Shown one piece after another: positions 9,506-18,582 of a stretch of DNA of 64,000 bases. The notes below the pieces were generated by a model. It worked only from the letters and a program-made list of their open reading frames with translations. It did no database searches and was not told the DNA's origin. How positions within the stretch are numbered: the first letter of the stretch is position 1; every line of letters starts with the position of its first letter. Source of the DNA: Rhizobium mayense (GTDB lineage Bacteria; Pseudomonadota; Alphaproteobacteria; Rhizobiales; Rhizobiaceae); NCBI RefSeq assembly GCF_030272705.1, contig NZ_JARFYM010000001.1, positions 62,001 through 126,000 on the forward strand. The letters are read 5' to 3'. A program made the translations under genes and the position numbers.

Positions 9506-9916
9506 TCAAGCGGTCGAACGCTCGCAATCGATCATCCACGGCACGCCAAATTTGTCGACCAGCATGCCGAAACGCTCCGCCCAGAACGTTTCGCCGATCG
9601 GCATGGTCACCGTCCCGCCCTCCTGCAACGCTGTAAACAGCCTGTCCGCATCTTCCGGCTTGTCGACCTGAAGGGAAACCGAGAAGCCGTATTTCTTGCC
9701 GGTTTCGCCCGGCCTGCCGTCCGAGGCCATCAAAACGGCGTCACCCGTCGTCAGCCGCGCATGCATGACCTTCTCGCGCCAGTGTTCCGGCGTGTGGCTC
9801 ACCACATCCGGATGGCTGTAGTCCATGACGGTGAGTTCACCGCCGAGGCATTGATGATAGAATTCAAAGGCTTGCCGGCAATCGCCGTCGAAGATCAGGT
9901 AGGCATTCAGACGCAT
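9506..9916 (-). CDS. VOC family protein (PhnB / glyoxalase-like)
   Basis: 136 residues from ATG at 9916, preceded by GGAGG nine bases upstream. The sequence matches the PhnB-type VOC fold: LNAYLIFDGDCRQAFEFYHQ at the start, CLGGELTVMDY, then ADRLFTALQEGGTVTMPIGE and the C-terminal FGMLVDKFGVPWMID. Proteins of this class are often annotated as 3-demethylubiquinone methyltransferase-like or PhnB, without a proven reaction. It is a soluble single-domain protein, likely a dimer in which paired beta-alpha-beta-beta-beta units form the active site. Substrate unknown. Confidence 0.88.
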   Translation of the reverse strand: MRLNAYLIFDGDCRQAFEFYHQCLGGELTVMDYSHPDVVSHTPEHWREKVMHARLTTGDAVLMASDGRPGETGKKYGFSVSLQVDKPEDADRLFTALQEGGTVTMPIGETFWAERFGMLVDKFGVPWMIDCERSTA

Positions 9917-10047
9917 GACCTTTCCTCCATCTGTCATTTGTGAATGCCCTACAAAATAGCCTTCTAAAATGGCGATAATGCAATGACGAGAGCTCAAGCC
10001 ACCAAAAAATAGCCTTGACGGTCTTTTATTGGGGAGGCCTGAACCGG

Positions 10048-11691
10048 CTATTGCGTGTTGCGCAGCCGGCTCTCGATCAGCAGTCCGCTTTCATCCAGGA
10101 TCGGATGCGCCACGGAAACAATGTGAGCATTGATGCGCTTCAGGTCTCGCAGCATGTCGAGATGAAGCGTGCTGGTCTGCAGGCTATCGGCGCGGCCGTC
10201 GCGCAGGCGTTCGAGGTGACGCTCGGCGGATTGTTTTTCCAGTCGGCGGACATCGACCTTGACCTCCATCAGCTGACGGGCGAGGTTGAAATCGCGGGTG
10301 ACGAAGATGGTCTGGGCGATGCGCAGATTATCGACCGTCAGGTCGAAGAGGCTCCGGAGCTCCTGGTAGCCGTCGTCGGAGAAGGCCAGGCCCTTGCCGA
10401 TCTTCTTTGCCACCTGTTCGGCCAGGCCTTTTTCGATAATGTCGCCGATATGTTCGAGGTTGATGGCGTAGTCGATGATGACGATTGAGCGACGGCTGTT
10501 TTCGTCATCCAGCCCCTCGTGCCCGAGCTTCGACAGGTAGATCTTCACCTCCTGCTGGATCCGGTCGACGCGCTTTTCCAGAACTGCGATCTCCTTCAAA
10601 GGAGCCAGGTCGTTTTTGTTGAACGCGTTTTCCGTGCGGATCAACATGCGCTCGATGAGATCGCCAACGCCCAGGACCTCGCGCGTCGCGCTGGCGAGCG
10701 CAACGACCGGCGTGTGCAGGGCCTGCTGATCGAGAAACTTCGGCCCGTCATCGGCCTGCGGATCGTCCGGGATCACCCGTTGCATCATGCGCGAGAGGAA
10801 AGAGGAGAAAGGCCAGGCGCAAATGGCAAGCGCGATATTGAAGAGCAGGTGGACGTCGACCGGCAGCTTGGCCTGCGAAAAATGCAGGGCCTGCATCCAT
10901 GCGCCGATATAGTCTGCAAAGGGCAGGACAAGGAGGCAGCCGATGGTGCGCACGATGAGATTGCCGAGCGTCACTCGTCGCGCAGTGGCAGGCCCGGAGA
11001 GGGTAGCCATGACCGGTGGGATTGCGCCGCCGAGATTGGCACCGAGAACGAGCGCGACCGTCAGGGCTGGAGAGAGAATGCCGGTCGATGCGAGCGACAG
11101 GATCAGTACGACCATGGCGAGACTGGAGGACGAGGCGAAGGCGAGCACTGCCGAAAAGATCAAGGCCACGGGCAGAGCGTCGTCGAGCAGGCCAATGAAG
11201 GCGCCGAGCGCCGGCGATTGCCGCATCGGCGCGGTGGCGAGGCTTAGCAATTGCAGCGACAGAAGCATCAGGCCGATGCCGATCAGCGCCGTGCCGGCGC
11301 CCTTTTGGGCGGTGGACGCGCGGCGATAGAGCACGATACCGATGAGAATGATCAGCGGTGACAGCCATTCGATGCCGGTTGCGACGATCCAGGCCGTCAC
11401 TGCGGTGCCGACATTGGCGCCGAGCAGCACGATCTGCGCCATGCTCGGCAAGACGAGATCACGCTCGACGAAGGAGGCGATCATCAGCGCCGTTGCGGTC
11501 GAGCTCTGCAACGCGATCGTTGCTAAGAAGCCGGAGGTGAAGGAGCGAAGCCTGCCACGCGTGCCGCTGGCAAGGCCGGTTCTGAGCTTGGCGCCGAAGG
11601 CGCGCGATACCCCATCCTTTATCTGCGCAAGGCCGAACAGTAGCAAGGCTACAGCCCCGAACAGATTGATCATTACGACGGTGGATTCCAT
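10048..11691 (-). CDS. Na/Pi cotransporter family protein with PhoU-like tail
   Basis: 547 residues. The N-terminal 310 residues hold two inverted Na/Pi (NptA/SLC34-like) repeats with the expected QSSTATALMIASF motif near residue 60 and VLGANLGGAIPPVMATLSG near residue 217, plus about eight membrane segments. The C-terminal 200 residues are helical and charged, resembling PhoU (RVDRIQQEVKIYLSKL and later DYAINLEHIGDIIEKGL). The protein likely imports phosphate with sodium, with the tail sensing or gating. The start is ATG at 11691. I looked for a Pho box upstream and saw no convincing match. Confidence 0.92.
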   Translation of the reverse strand: MESTVVMINLFGAVALLLFGLAQIKDGVSRAFGAKLRTGLASGTRGRLRSFTSGFLATIALQSSTATALMIASFVERDLVLPSMAQIVLLGANVGTAVTAWIVATGIEWLSPLIILIGIVLYRRASTAQKGAGTALIGIGLMLLSLQLLSLATAPMRQSPALGAFIGLLDDALPVALIFSAVLAFASSSSLAMVVLILSLASTGILSPALTVALVLGANLGGAIPPVMATLSGPATARRVTLGNLIVRTIGCLLVLPFADYIGAWMQALHFSQAKLPVDVHLLFNIALAICAWPFSSFLSRMMQRVIPDDPQADDGPKFLDQQALHTPVVALASATREVLGVGDLIERMLIRTENAFNKNDLAPLKEIAVLEKRVDRIQQEVKIYLSKLGHEGLDDENSRRSIVIIDYAINLEHIGDIIEKGLAEQVAKKIGKGLAFSDDGYQELRSLFDLTVDNLRIAQTIFVTRDFNLARQLMEVKVDVRRLEKQSAERHLERLRDGRADSLQTSTLHLDMLRDLKRINAHIVSVAHPILDESGLLIESRLRNTQ

Positions 11692-11903
11692 TTTGTCTTT
11701 TTATGTCTTTCTCATGCTACCATGTTTTCAGCGATTATCAGAAATCGAACGGAAATCACTGAAAAGGCATGGATTTCTTTATCCGGACATGCCCGGTGAA
11801 ACGCGGCAATATTGCTTGCCGGCTAAAGATTATACGCTCGCGGCAGGCCGTGGTCCAACACTGCGAGCGACATATCGGGACAATATTTGCGCAGTGCCTG
11901 ATT

Positions 11904-13070
11904 TTAGTGCGGTTTCGGCGGCTGCATCTCGCGGGAGACGTCGGCGCGCGTGGGCGGGATATCAGGCAACGCTCTTTCGGAGAAAGCCTCTTTCACATTC
12001 TTGACCGTTGCAGGCCGTCGTGTCGGCAGCTCCGAGTGCGATGGGGCTGCGGTTTCGGTCGTCGCAGCAACCGATGCCTCCGGCTCGGCCACGACGTGTA
12101 ATGCCGGCGCCTCTTCTGTATTTTCCGCAGTCGAGGCGGTGGCCAAAATCTCCTTGAGCACGGAAGTCACCGGCAGATGGCCGTTCAAATCCGTATTGGT
12201 GTGATGCCAGGCATGTGGGACGCGCTGATCGGCCGAAATGAATGGCCGGGAGTTCATTTCGCCGAACCAGTCCCATTCGCCGATGACATCGACCACATCC
12301 GAGAAGGTTGGCGGCATGGCGATGCGGGTGCCGATGGTGACGATCTTCACCGTCTCCGCCAGTTGTGCGGCCCGGAATTCGTCCTCCTCGCAGAGATCAT
12401 GAAGGGCAGCCGAAATCACCAGGTTGCCTTTGGAGTGGCCGGCAAGCAGGCGGAAAGAGAGGCGGGGGTCGCCGAGCAGCGCGCGCACCGTCCTAGTGAC
12501 GAGGCTGGTGCGGGCGGCCGTCTCGCCGCCATTGGTGTCGGCGACGCCGAATTGGGGTCGTCCGGCAAGATCGTCGAGCATTTCGAAGACAGGCCGCAGG
12601 CCTTTCAGATGGCCGAAGAAGAAATGGCCGCCGAAGGCCTCGGTGATGATGTCAGCCAGACCATATCCGGAGACGACGACAGCAACTGGCGTGCCGATCG
12701 CGTCTGCGACATTGCGGGCGAAGGCGGCCGCACCGAGAGCCGATCCTCCGATGCCGGCGGCGGTCAGTGCCTGCGCCTTCTGGCCACCGCGGAGTACGAA
12801 CTCTTCCAGCGTTTCGCAAAGGGTGAGCTTACCACCGCCGCTCGGTGGCACGATCATGATGGAGCCTTCGGCCGCGAGCGATCCGCTGATGTAGAAAGCC
12901 TCTTCCGGAGTGATGACCTTGACGTCGTAGAACAGCGCATCGAGCGCCGTGTTGCGCTGGCGAAGGGCTTCCAGGGTTAGATTGCGCACCGGTGAGCGCT
13001 GCAGGCGCTCGGGTAGGCTGAGGGTGCGTGCGAATTGAGTAAGGGTGAGGGTGAATGCCGTCTGGAACAT
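11904..13070 (-). CDS. Alpha/beta-hydrolase-like protein of unknown substrate
   Basis: 388 residues. A lipase-like nucleophile elbow (LLAGHSKGNLVISAALHDL, about residue 212) lies after a beta-strand, and a candidate histidine occurs in NGHLPVTSVLKEIL near residue 296, consistent with a serine hydrolase. The first 75 residues are helical, with no clear signal peptide. The last 90 residues are rich in Ala, Pro, Glu and Thr and probably disordered. ATG at 13070 follows GAGGTGACCC. I cannot name the family; an internal stretch (VAVVVSGYGLADIITEAFGG) suggests a conserved rhizobial protein. It stands alone between trmL and the phosphate transporter. Confidence 0.75.
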   Translation of the reverse strand: MFQTAFTLTLTQFARTLSLPERLQRSPVRNLTLEALRQRNTALDALFYDVKVITPEEAFYISGSLAAEGSIMIVPPSGGGKLTLCETLEEFVLRGGQKAQALTAAGIGGSALGAAAFARNVADAIGTPVAVVVSGYGLADIITEAFGGHFFFGHLKGLRPVFEMLDDLAGRPQFGVADTNGGETAARTSLVTRTVRALLGDPRLSFRLLAGHSKGNLVISAALHDLCEEDEFRAAQLAETVKIVTIGTRIAMPPTFSDVVDVIGEWDWFGEMNSRPFISADQRVPHAWHHTNTDLNGHLPVTSVLKEILATASTAENTEEAPALHVVAEPEASVAATTETAAPSHSELPTRRPATVKNVKEAFSERALPDIPPTRADVSREMQPPKPH

Positions 13071-13186
13071 GGGTCACCTCGCCAAGGCTGCCGTTAGGTA
13101 AAGCATTTCCAGGTCAAAGCTTCTCACACTTTGCCGGGCATGCCAACGGCAATTGGCCGCCGCGGCACCCAGATTTGCCGCGACAT

Positions 13187-13648
13187 TTACGACCAGTTTG
13201 TCTGCCGCAGTGCCTCGCCCGATATCATCGCGGCCGACATGGCCACATTGATGGAGCGCTGACCGGCAACCATCGGGATCAAGATGCGGCCGCCGGCCTT
13301 TTCATGCACATGATCTGGCACGCCGGCGCTCTCGCGGCCGAAGAGCAATATGTCGTCCTTCCGGAAGACGAAGTCCGTGTAGCGTTCAGCGGCCTTGGTG
13401 GAGGCAAGCACCAGCCGGCGACCGCTTTCCGCCCGCCAGGCTTCGAAACGTTCCCAGTTGATATGCCGCGTCAGCGTGACTGAGGCGAGGTAGTCCATGC
13501 CGGCGCGCTTGAGGTTGCGATCCGATATGTCGAAGCCGGCCGGCTCGATGACATCGACGCCAAGGCCGAGGCAGGCGGCGAGCCGGAGGATCGTGCCGGT
13601 GTTGCCAGGGATATCGGGCTGGTAGAGGGCGATGCGCAGCGATGTCAT
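13187..13648 (-). CDS. trmL: tRNA (cytidine(34)-2'-O)-methyltransferase
   Basis: 153 residues from ATG at 13648; an in-frame TTG three codons earlier is less likely. This is a single-domain SPOUT methyltransferase, with PDIPGNTGTILRLAACLG at the N-terminus and the knot motifs LLFGRESAGVPDHV and RILIPM...RSINVAMSAAM at the C-terminus. It 2'-O-methylates the wobble base of tRNA-Leu isoacceptors in E. coli. No strong ribosome-binding site is visible. It is divergent from the ABC exporter at 14040, with a 391-base gap. Confidence 0.93.
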   Translation of the reverse strand: MTSLRIALYQPDIPGNTGTILRLAACLGLGVDVIEPAGFDISDRNLKRAGMDYLASVTLTRHINWERFEAWRAESGRRLVLASTKAAERYTDFVFRKDDILLFGRESAGVPDHVHEKAGGRILIPMVAGQRSINVAMSAAMISGEALRQTNWS

Positions 13649-13657
13649 GTCTTGCAA

Positions 13658-14039
13658 CTAGCGAAATTGCCGGGAGTTGTCTTCGCCTTTTGTCGAATCC
13701 CCCTGTTTCTGTGATGTCTTCATCAGCAGAATTGAAGATTTTCGGCGGGTTTCTGGGCACATTTCACTTTTCAAAGCGAACGATGCACGGTAAAAGAGAA
13801 CCGCTCTACAACTTGTGACAGAGGAGGCTCAGATGAATATTTGGTTTGTGATGATGCGCCTCCCGGCCATGACCCCATGGCTATGATCCAGGCGCTTTAA
13901 CGCGCATTTTCGCGAGTTTCCCCTTTTCGATTCATTACGCGGCCGGTATGGCCTCGTTCTTTTATCGCCCGGCCACCATATCTCTGCGATCCCTTGAGAT
14001 GCAGAAGCGGTGCCGAAGGGTCGAGTTTGGAGCAATTTC
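13658..14039. other. Intergenic region upstream of the first ABC exporter
   Basis: A divergent spacer between trmL and the exporter. It is locally more AT-rich than the flanks and must hold the promoters of both genes. The only coding-like signal is the 17-codon ORF at 13833. I see no tRNA, terminator or repeat in it. Confidence 0.5.
13833..13886 (+). CDS. Possible 17-residue leader peptide ORF
   Basis: ATG at 13833 follows a near-perfect AGGAGG with five bases of spacing, then 17 codons (MNIWFVMMRLPAMTPWL) and TGA at 13884-13886. The peptide is hydrophobic and unusually rich in Met and Trp. It ends 153 bases before the exporter start. A strong ribosome-binding site in front of such a short frame suggests either an upstream regulatory leader or a small membrane peptide; chance cannot be excluded from one sequence. 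Confidence 0.3.
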   Translation: MNIWFVMMRLPAMTPWL

Positions 14040-15893
14040 ATGTTTGGCTGGTTCGAACAGCGATTAAATCCCTTTCCGAGCGAAGTGCCCGACGTTCCGC
14101 CGCGGGGTCTCTTCGCCTTCTGCTGGCACTATACCAAGCCGGCCGCACCCTGGCTGATCGCCATGGCCGTTCTCACCATGCTCATTGCCATCGGCGAAGT
14201 GGCGCTGTTCCAGTTCCTGGGCGCCATCGTGGATTGGCTGACGCACGCGGACAAGGCGACGTTCCTGCAGACGCAGTGGCAGAGGCTCTTCTGGATGGGC
14301 GCGATGGTGCTGGTCGGCCTGCCGCTGGCGGCCGTGCTCGATTCCATCATCATGCATCAGGTGCTGCTCGGCAATTATCCGATGATCGCCCGCTGGCAGA
14401 TGCATCGCTTCCTGCTGCGCCACAGCATGACCTTCTTCGCCAACGAGTTCGCCGGCCGCGTCGCGACCAAGGTGATGCAGACCTCGCTTGCCGTGCGCGA
14501 AGCGGTGATGAAGATCCTCGACGTCTTCGTCTATGTCGTCACCTATTTCCTGTCGATGATCCTGGTCATCGCGGCTGCTGACTGGCGGCTGATGCTGCCG
14601 ATCCTGGCGTGGCTGGGGATCTATATCGGCATCGTCAGCTATTTCGTGCCGCGACTGCGCAAGATCGCCGCCGCTCAGGCGGATGCACGCTCGACTATGA
14701 CGGGTCGGGTGGTCGACAGCTATACGAACATCGCGACGGTGAAGCTGTTTTCGCATGCAGGCCGTGAAGAGGGCTATGCCAAGGCCGGTATGAGCGAATT
14801 CCTGGACACCGTCTACGGGCAAATGCGCAAGGTGACGCTGTTCTACATCGCAGTCTACGTCAACAACTGCGTGGCGTTGTTCGTCATCTCGGCGCTGTCG
14901 ATCTGGTTCTGGCTGAGCGGTTCGATCTCGGTCGGCGCCATCGCCATCGCCATCGGCCTTGCCATGCGCGTCAACGGCATGTCGCAATGGATCATGTGGG
15001 AAGTCTCGGCGCTGTTCGAGAATATCGGCACGATCTATGACGGCATCGAGATGCTGACGAAGCCGCATGATATCGTCGACGTACCGGCGGCACCGGCGAT
15101 CACGGCCAAGCAGGGCGCGATCCACTTCGATCACGTCCGCTTCCACTACGGCAAGGCCAAGGGTGTCATCGAGAACCTGACCTTCGACATCAAAGCCGGC
15201 GAGAAGGTCGGTCTGGTCGGCCGCTCCGGCGCCGGCAAGACGACGCTGATGAACCTGATGCTTCGCTTCTACGATCTCGAAAGCGGACGCATCACCATCG
15301 ATGGCCAGGATATCGCCAAGGTGACGCAGGACAGCCTGCGCTCACTGATCGGCGTGGTGACGCAGGATACATCCCTGCTGCACCGCTCGATCCGCGACAA
15401 CATTGCCTATGGTCATCCGGAAGCGACCGATGCCGACGTGATCCAGGCGGCCAAGCGCGCCAACGCCTGGGAGTTCATCGAAGGGCTCGCCGACATGCAG
15501 GGTCGCAGGGGGCTCGACGCTCAGGTCGGCGAGCGCGGCGTCAAGCTCTCCGGCGGCCAGCGGCAGCGCATCGCGATTGCACGCGTCTTCCTGAAGGACG
15601 CGCCGATCCTGGTGCTGGACGAGGCGACCTCGGCGCTCGATTCCGAAGTGGAAGCGGCGATCCAGGAAAACCTCTTCGCGCTGATGCAGGGCAAGACGGT
15701 GATCGCCATCGCCCACCGGCTGTCGACATTGACAGAAATGGACCGCCTCATCGTCCTCGACAAGGGCCGCATCATCGAGACGGGTACCCATCACGATCTG
15801 GTCCAAACTGGCGGCATCTACGCCGACCTCTGGAACCGGCAGTCCGGCGGGTTCCTCGCCGACCACGAAGAGGCCGAGGCGGCGGCGGAATGA
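14040..15893 (+). CDS. ABC exporter, fused permease and ATPase (ABCB type), copy 1
   Basis: 617 residues from ATG at 14040, which has GGAG eight bases upstream; the GTG at 14010 is a weaker alternative. Residues about 35-330 form the six-helix exporter domain, and about 355-600 the nucleotide-binding domain with Walker A (LVGRSGAGKTTLMNL), Q-loop (VVTQDTS), signature (LSGGQRQRIAIARV), Walker B (ILVLDEATSALDSE) and the switch histidine (AIAHRLSTL). All ATPase elements are intact. The closest relative in the window is the exporter at 16726. The substrate is unknown; such proteins export lipids, peptides or drugs across the inner membrane. Confidence 0.95.
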   Translation: MFGWFEQRLNPFPSEVPDVPPRGLFAFCWHYTKPAAPWLIAMAVLTMLIAIGEVALFQFLGAIVDWLTHADKATFLQTQWQRLFWMGAMVLVGLPLAAVLDSIIMHQVLLGNYPMIARWQMHRFLLRHSMTFFANEFAGRVATKVMQTSLAVREAVMKILDVFVYVVTYFLSMILVIAAADWRLMLPILAWLGIYIGIVSYFVPRLRKIAAAQADARSTMTGRVVDSYTNIATVKLFSHAGREEGYAKAGMSEFLDTVYGQMRKVTLFYIAVYVNNCVALFVISALSIWFWLSGSISVGAIAIAIGLAMRVNGMSQWIMWEVSALFENIGTIYDGIEMLTKPHDIVDVPAAPAITAKQGAIHFDHVRFHYGKAKGVIENLTFDIKAGEKVGLVGRSGAGKTTLMNLMLRFYDLESGRITIDGQDIAKVTQDSLRSLIGVVTQDTSLLHRSIRDNIAYGHPEATDADVIQAAKRANAWEFIEGLADMQGRRGLDAQVGERGVKLSGGQRQRIAIARVFLKDAPILVLDEATSALDSEVEAAIQENLFALMQGKTVIAIAHRLSTLTEMDRLIVLDKGRIIETGTHHDLVQTGGIYADLWNRQSGGFLADHEEAEAAAE

Positions 15894-15930
15894 AAAAGGG
15901 GGCGGGTTTCGGGCTCGCCCTTTTTGTTTT
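15893..15930 (+). terminator. Rho-independent terminator after the first exporter
   Basis: An A-run leads into a GC-rich hairpin (GGGGGCG paired with CGCCC around a GGTTTCGGGCT loop), followed by TTTTTGTTTT, directly after the stop codon. It separates the two exporter genes transcriptionally. Confidence 0.8.
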
Positions 15931-16011
15931 GGCTAACCTATCATGAGGGTCAGTGTTTTGTCTGATCTTCGGATCGTTAGCTACAAAACGACCGATAGAG
16001 CGCCGACGATA

Positions 16012-16263
16012 TTAAACATCGTGCCGTCTGACCGTTAATTCAAAACCCAGTGATTGCATAACCGCGAGAACCGACTTCAGTGTCGGGTTGCCGTCCGATG
16101 CGAAGGAGCGATAGAGCGCTTCCCGCGCCATGCCAATCTCTTACGCTATTCCAGTTATGCCTTTTGCACGTGCGACGACGCCGAGCGCATGGGCGATGTA
16201 TCCCGCATCACCGCTTTCAAAGGCGTCTTTCATGAATTCATCGACGGCGGGGTTAAATTCGTC
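16012..16263 (-). pseudogene. Remnant of HI1420-type antitoxin
   Basis: On the minus strand the frame after the toxin reads a recognisable XRE-like HI1420 antidote: [30 protein letters not shown], then after a stop (TAA at 16141-16143) EIGMAREALYRSFASDGNPT and LKSVLAVMQSLGFELT, ending with TAA at 16012. Compared with my memory of intact members, the start codon and about eight residues near the N-terminus are missing, and the stop interrupts the helix-turn-helix. It runs in frame directly from the toxin remnant. It is therefore not expected to make a functional antitoxin. Confidence 0.75.
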
Positions 16264-16550
16264 CGAATTTTTGGCGAGTATTTTCGCCTGTTCGATATCT
16301 CTGGCTTGGCTGCTCTTATCGCCACCGCACAGGAGGATAATGATCTCTCCGCCGCGTTGAACAAAATAGACTCGGTAGCCCGGTCCATAGTGGATACGCA
16401 TTTCATTCACACCCTCGCCGTCCGGTTTGATATCGCCGCAAGACCAAATGCTGAACGGGAAAGTCGCGCAGCAATCGCCGCGCGAGCGCGCTCATCCCGA
16501 AGCCGTCGTTCCCAGCGCTGATAAGTCATCGTCTGAAGTATGCGAAGCAT
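16264..16550 (-). pseudogene. Frameshifted RelE/HigB-like toxin (addiction module killer protein)
   Basis: ATG at 16550 starts [20 protein letters not shown], the usual N-terminus of the Gp49/HI1419-like RelE superfamily. The frame is lost near 16438-16442, where one base appears to be missing. The alternative frame then continues with [40 protein letters not shown] and [16 protein letters not shown]. Both halves together cover a whole toxin. The toxin also lacks its own stop and runs into the antitoxin remnant. The locus lies antisense between the two ABC exporters. Confidence 0.78.
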
Positions 16551-16725
16551 GGAGCGTCCGTAATTTATGAATCGCAATGGTATGAGCATCAAGCTGAAAT
16601 AGGCATGGTTCCGGCTCGATGATGATTTGCACTGCAGCTTCCAATTGTGGAACATCACGAAAATATAACCCTTCGCGACCGCAACTTTCCTTTGCACCCC
16701 AGGTAAAACTTCCTATATCGCGGGG

Positions 16726-18582
16726 ATGCTGATCCGCTCCGTCTACCGCCTGTTCGAAACCTGGATTGATCCCTATTACCGCACCGGCGATCTTCGCCCG
16801 CCGCGATCACTTTGGGCTTTCATCTGGTACTATGTCGGTCAGGCGAAAGGCCCATTTCTGGCGATGGCGGTGCTTGGCGGCGCCGTCGCGATGCTGGAAG
16901 CGGCGCTGTTCTGGTTCGTGGGGCATCTGGTCGACATACTGGACAAAGTGCGGCCGGGGGCGGGCTGGGCCGGATTGCTTTCCGGCCATGGCGGCGCGCT
17001 GCTCGGCATGGTTTTCGTCGTGCTGGTCGTCCGCTTCGTGGTGGTGAGCCTCGGGGCGCTGGTCGAGGAGCAGGTGGTCGTACCCGGCTTTCTCAATCTC
17101 GTGCGCTGGCAGGCCTATATGCATGTCGCGCGCCAGTCGGTGAGCTTCTTCCAGAATGATTTCTCCGGCCGGATCGTTACCAAGGTCTGGTCGGCGGGGC
17201 AGTCGACGGGCGATCTTGTCGTGTCGCTGTTACAGGTGGTCTGGTTCATCATTATCTATGCCGCCTCGACCATAGCGCTGGTCGGCGGGCTCGATTGGCG
17301 CCTCGCGCTGGTGATCGCGGTCTGGATCGGCATCTTCTCGATGCTTGCTCGCTATTTCGTGCCGCGTATCCGGCGCCATGCGCGCAACGCCGCCGAGGCG
17401 TCGTCGATGTTGAACGGCCGCATGGTCGATGCCTACGCCAATATCCAGACGCTGAAACTCTTCGGTCGAGAAGAGCAGAACGACGACTACATCCGCAATG
17501 GCTTCGATCGCTTCCAGGCCGCCGTCATGCCGTTCACGCGGCTTCTGACTGGCGTGCGTTCGTCGCTGGCGCTGTTGTCCGGCGTGATGATCACGACGAT
17601 CGCGGCACTTGCCATCCATCTCTGGCTCGCCGGTGAGATTTCGACCGGCGGCGTTGCCTTCACGCTCAGCATGGTATTGCGGCTCAACATGTTGTTCGGT
17701 CGCATGATGGCGCAGTTCAATGCAATCATGCGCAATCTCGGCACGATCCAGAATTCCGCCGAGATGATCTCCGAGCCGATCGGCCTGGTGGACCAGCCGG
17801 GCGCCAGGGATCTGCAAATCGTCAGTCCGGATATTCGTTTCGAGCATGTGGCCTTCCACTACGGCCGCGGCCGCGGTGTCATTGACGATTTTTCGTTGAC
17901 CGTCCGTGCCGGCGAGAAGATCGGCATCGTTGGCCGTTCAGGTGCCGGCAAGACGACGCTGGTCAATCTGCTGCTGCGCTTCTACGATCTCGAAGGCGGC
18001 CGCATCCTGATCGATGGACAGGATATCGCCGCGGTCCGCCAGGAGTCGCTGCGGAGCGAGATCGGCATGGTGACGCAGGACACAGCGCTGCTCAATCGTT
18101 CCATCCGCGACAACATCCTTTTTGGTCGCCCGAAGGCGAGTGAGGAGCAGATGACACAGGCGACACGGCGGGCGGAAGCGGATCAGTTCATCATGACGCT
18201 GGAGGATCAGAAGGGCCGCAAGGGCTATGCCGCCCACGTTGGGGAGCGCGGCGTCAAATTGTCTGGCGGCCAGCGCCAACGTATCGCCATCGCCCGCGTC
18301 ATGCTGAAGGATGCACCGATCTTGGTGCTGGATGAGGCAACCTCGGCGCTGGATTCAGAGGTCGAGGCGGCGCTGCAGTCCAATCTGGAATCGTTGATGG
18401 AAGGCAAGACCGTACTTGCAATCGCGCATCGGCTGTCGACCATCGCCAAGCTTGACCGCCTGATCGTCATCGACAAGGGCAGGATCATCGAAGACGGCAC
18501 CCATGACGAGCTGGTTGTCCGCGGCGGCCTCTACTCCGAGCTATGGGCGCGCCAGTCCGGCGGCTTCATCGCAGCCGAGTAG
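16726..18582 (+). CDS. ABC exporter, fused permease and ATPase (ABCB type), copy 2
   Basis: 618 residues from ATG at 16726. The architecture equals the exporter at 14040: about six membrane helices in residues 30-330, then an intact nucleotide-binding domain with Walker A (IVGRSGAGKTTLVNLLLRFY), VTQDTALLNRSIRDNI, LSGGQRQRIAIARV, ILVLDEATSALDSE and AIAHRLSTI. Many blocks are identical to copy 1, so the pair is an old duplication. Both ATP sites look canonical, unlike many obligate heterodimers. The substrate is unknown. A stem-loop without a T-tract lies after the stop (18581-18611). Confidence 0.95.
   Translation: MLIRSVYRLFETWIDPYYRTGDLRPPRSLWAFIWYYVGQAKGPFLAMAVLGGAVAMLEAALFWFVGHLVDILDKVRPGAGWAGLLSGHGGALLGMVFVVLVVRFVVVSLGALVEEQVVVPGFLNLVRWQAYMHVARQSVSFFQNDFSGRIVTKVWSAGQSTGDLVVSLLQVVWFIIIYAASTIALVGGLDWRLALVIAVWIGIFSMLARYFVPRIRRHARNAAEASSMLNGRMVDAYANIQTLKLFGREEQNDDYIRNGFDRFQAAVMPFTRLLTGVRSSLALLSGVMITTIAALAIHLWLAGEISTGGVAFTLSMVLRLNMLFGRMMAQFNAIMRNLGTIQNSAEMISEPIGLVDQPGARDLQIVSPDIRFEHVAFHYGRGRGVIDDFSLTVRAGEKIGIVGRSGAGKTTLVNLLLRFYDLEGGRILIDGQDIAAVRQESLRSEIGMVTQDTALLNRSIRDNILFGRPKASEEQMTQATRRAEADQFIMTLEDQKGRKGYAAHVGERGVKLSGGQRQRIAIARVMLKDAPILVLDEATSALDSEVEAALQSNLESLMEGKTVLAIAHRLSTIAKLDRLIVIDKGRIIEDGTHDELVVRGGLYSELWARQSGGFIAAE

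Noticed and set aside
11692..11903. Pho box upstream of the Na/Pi transporter
   Set aside because: No CTGTCAT-type direct repeat is present in the gap; a short AAAGACA repeat is too weak.
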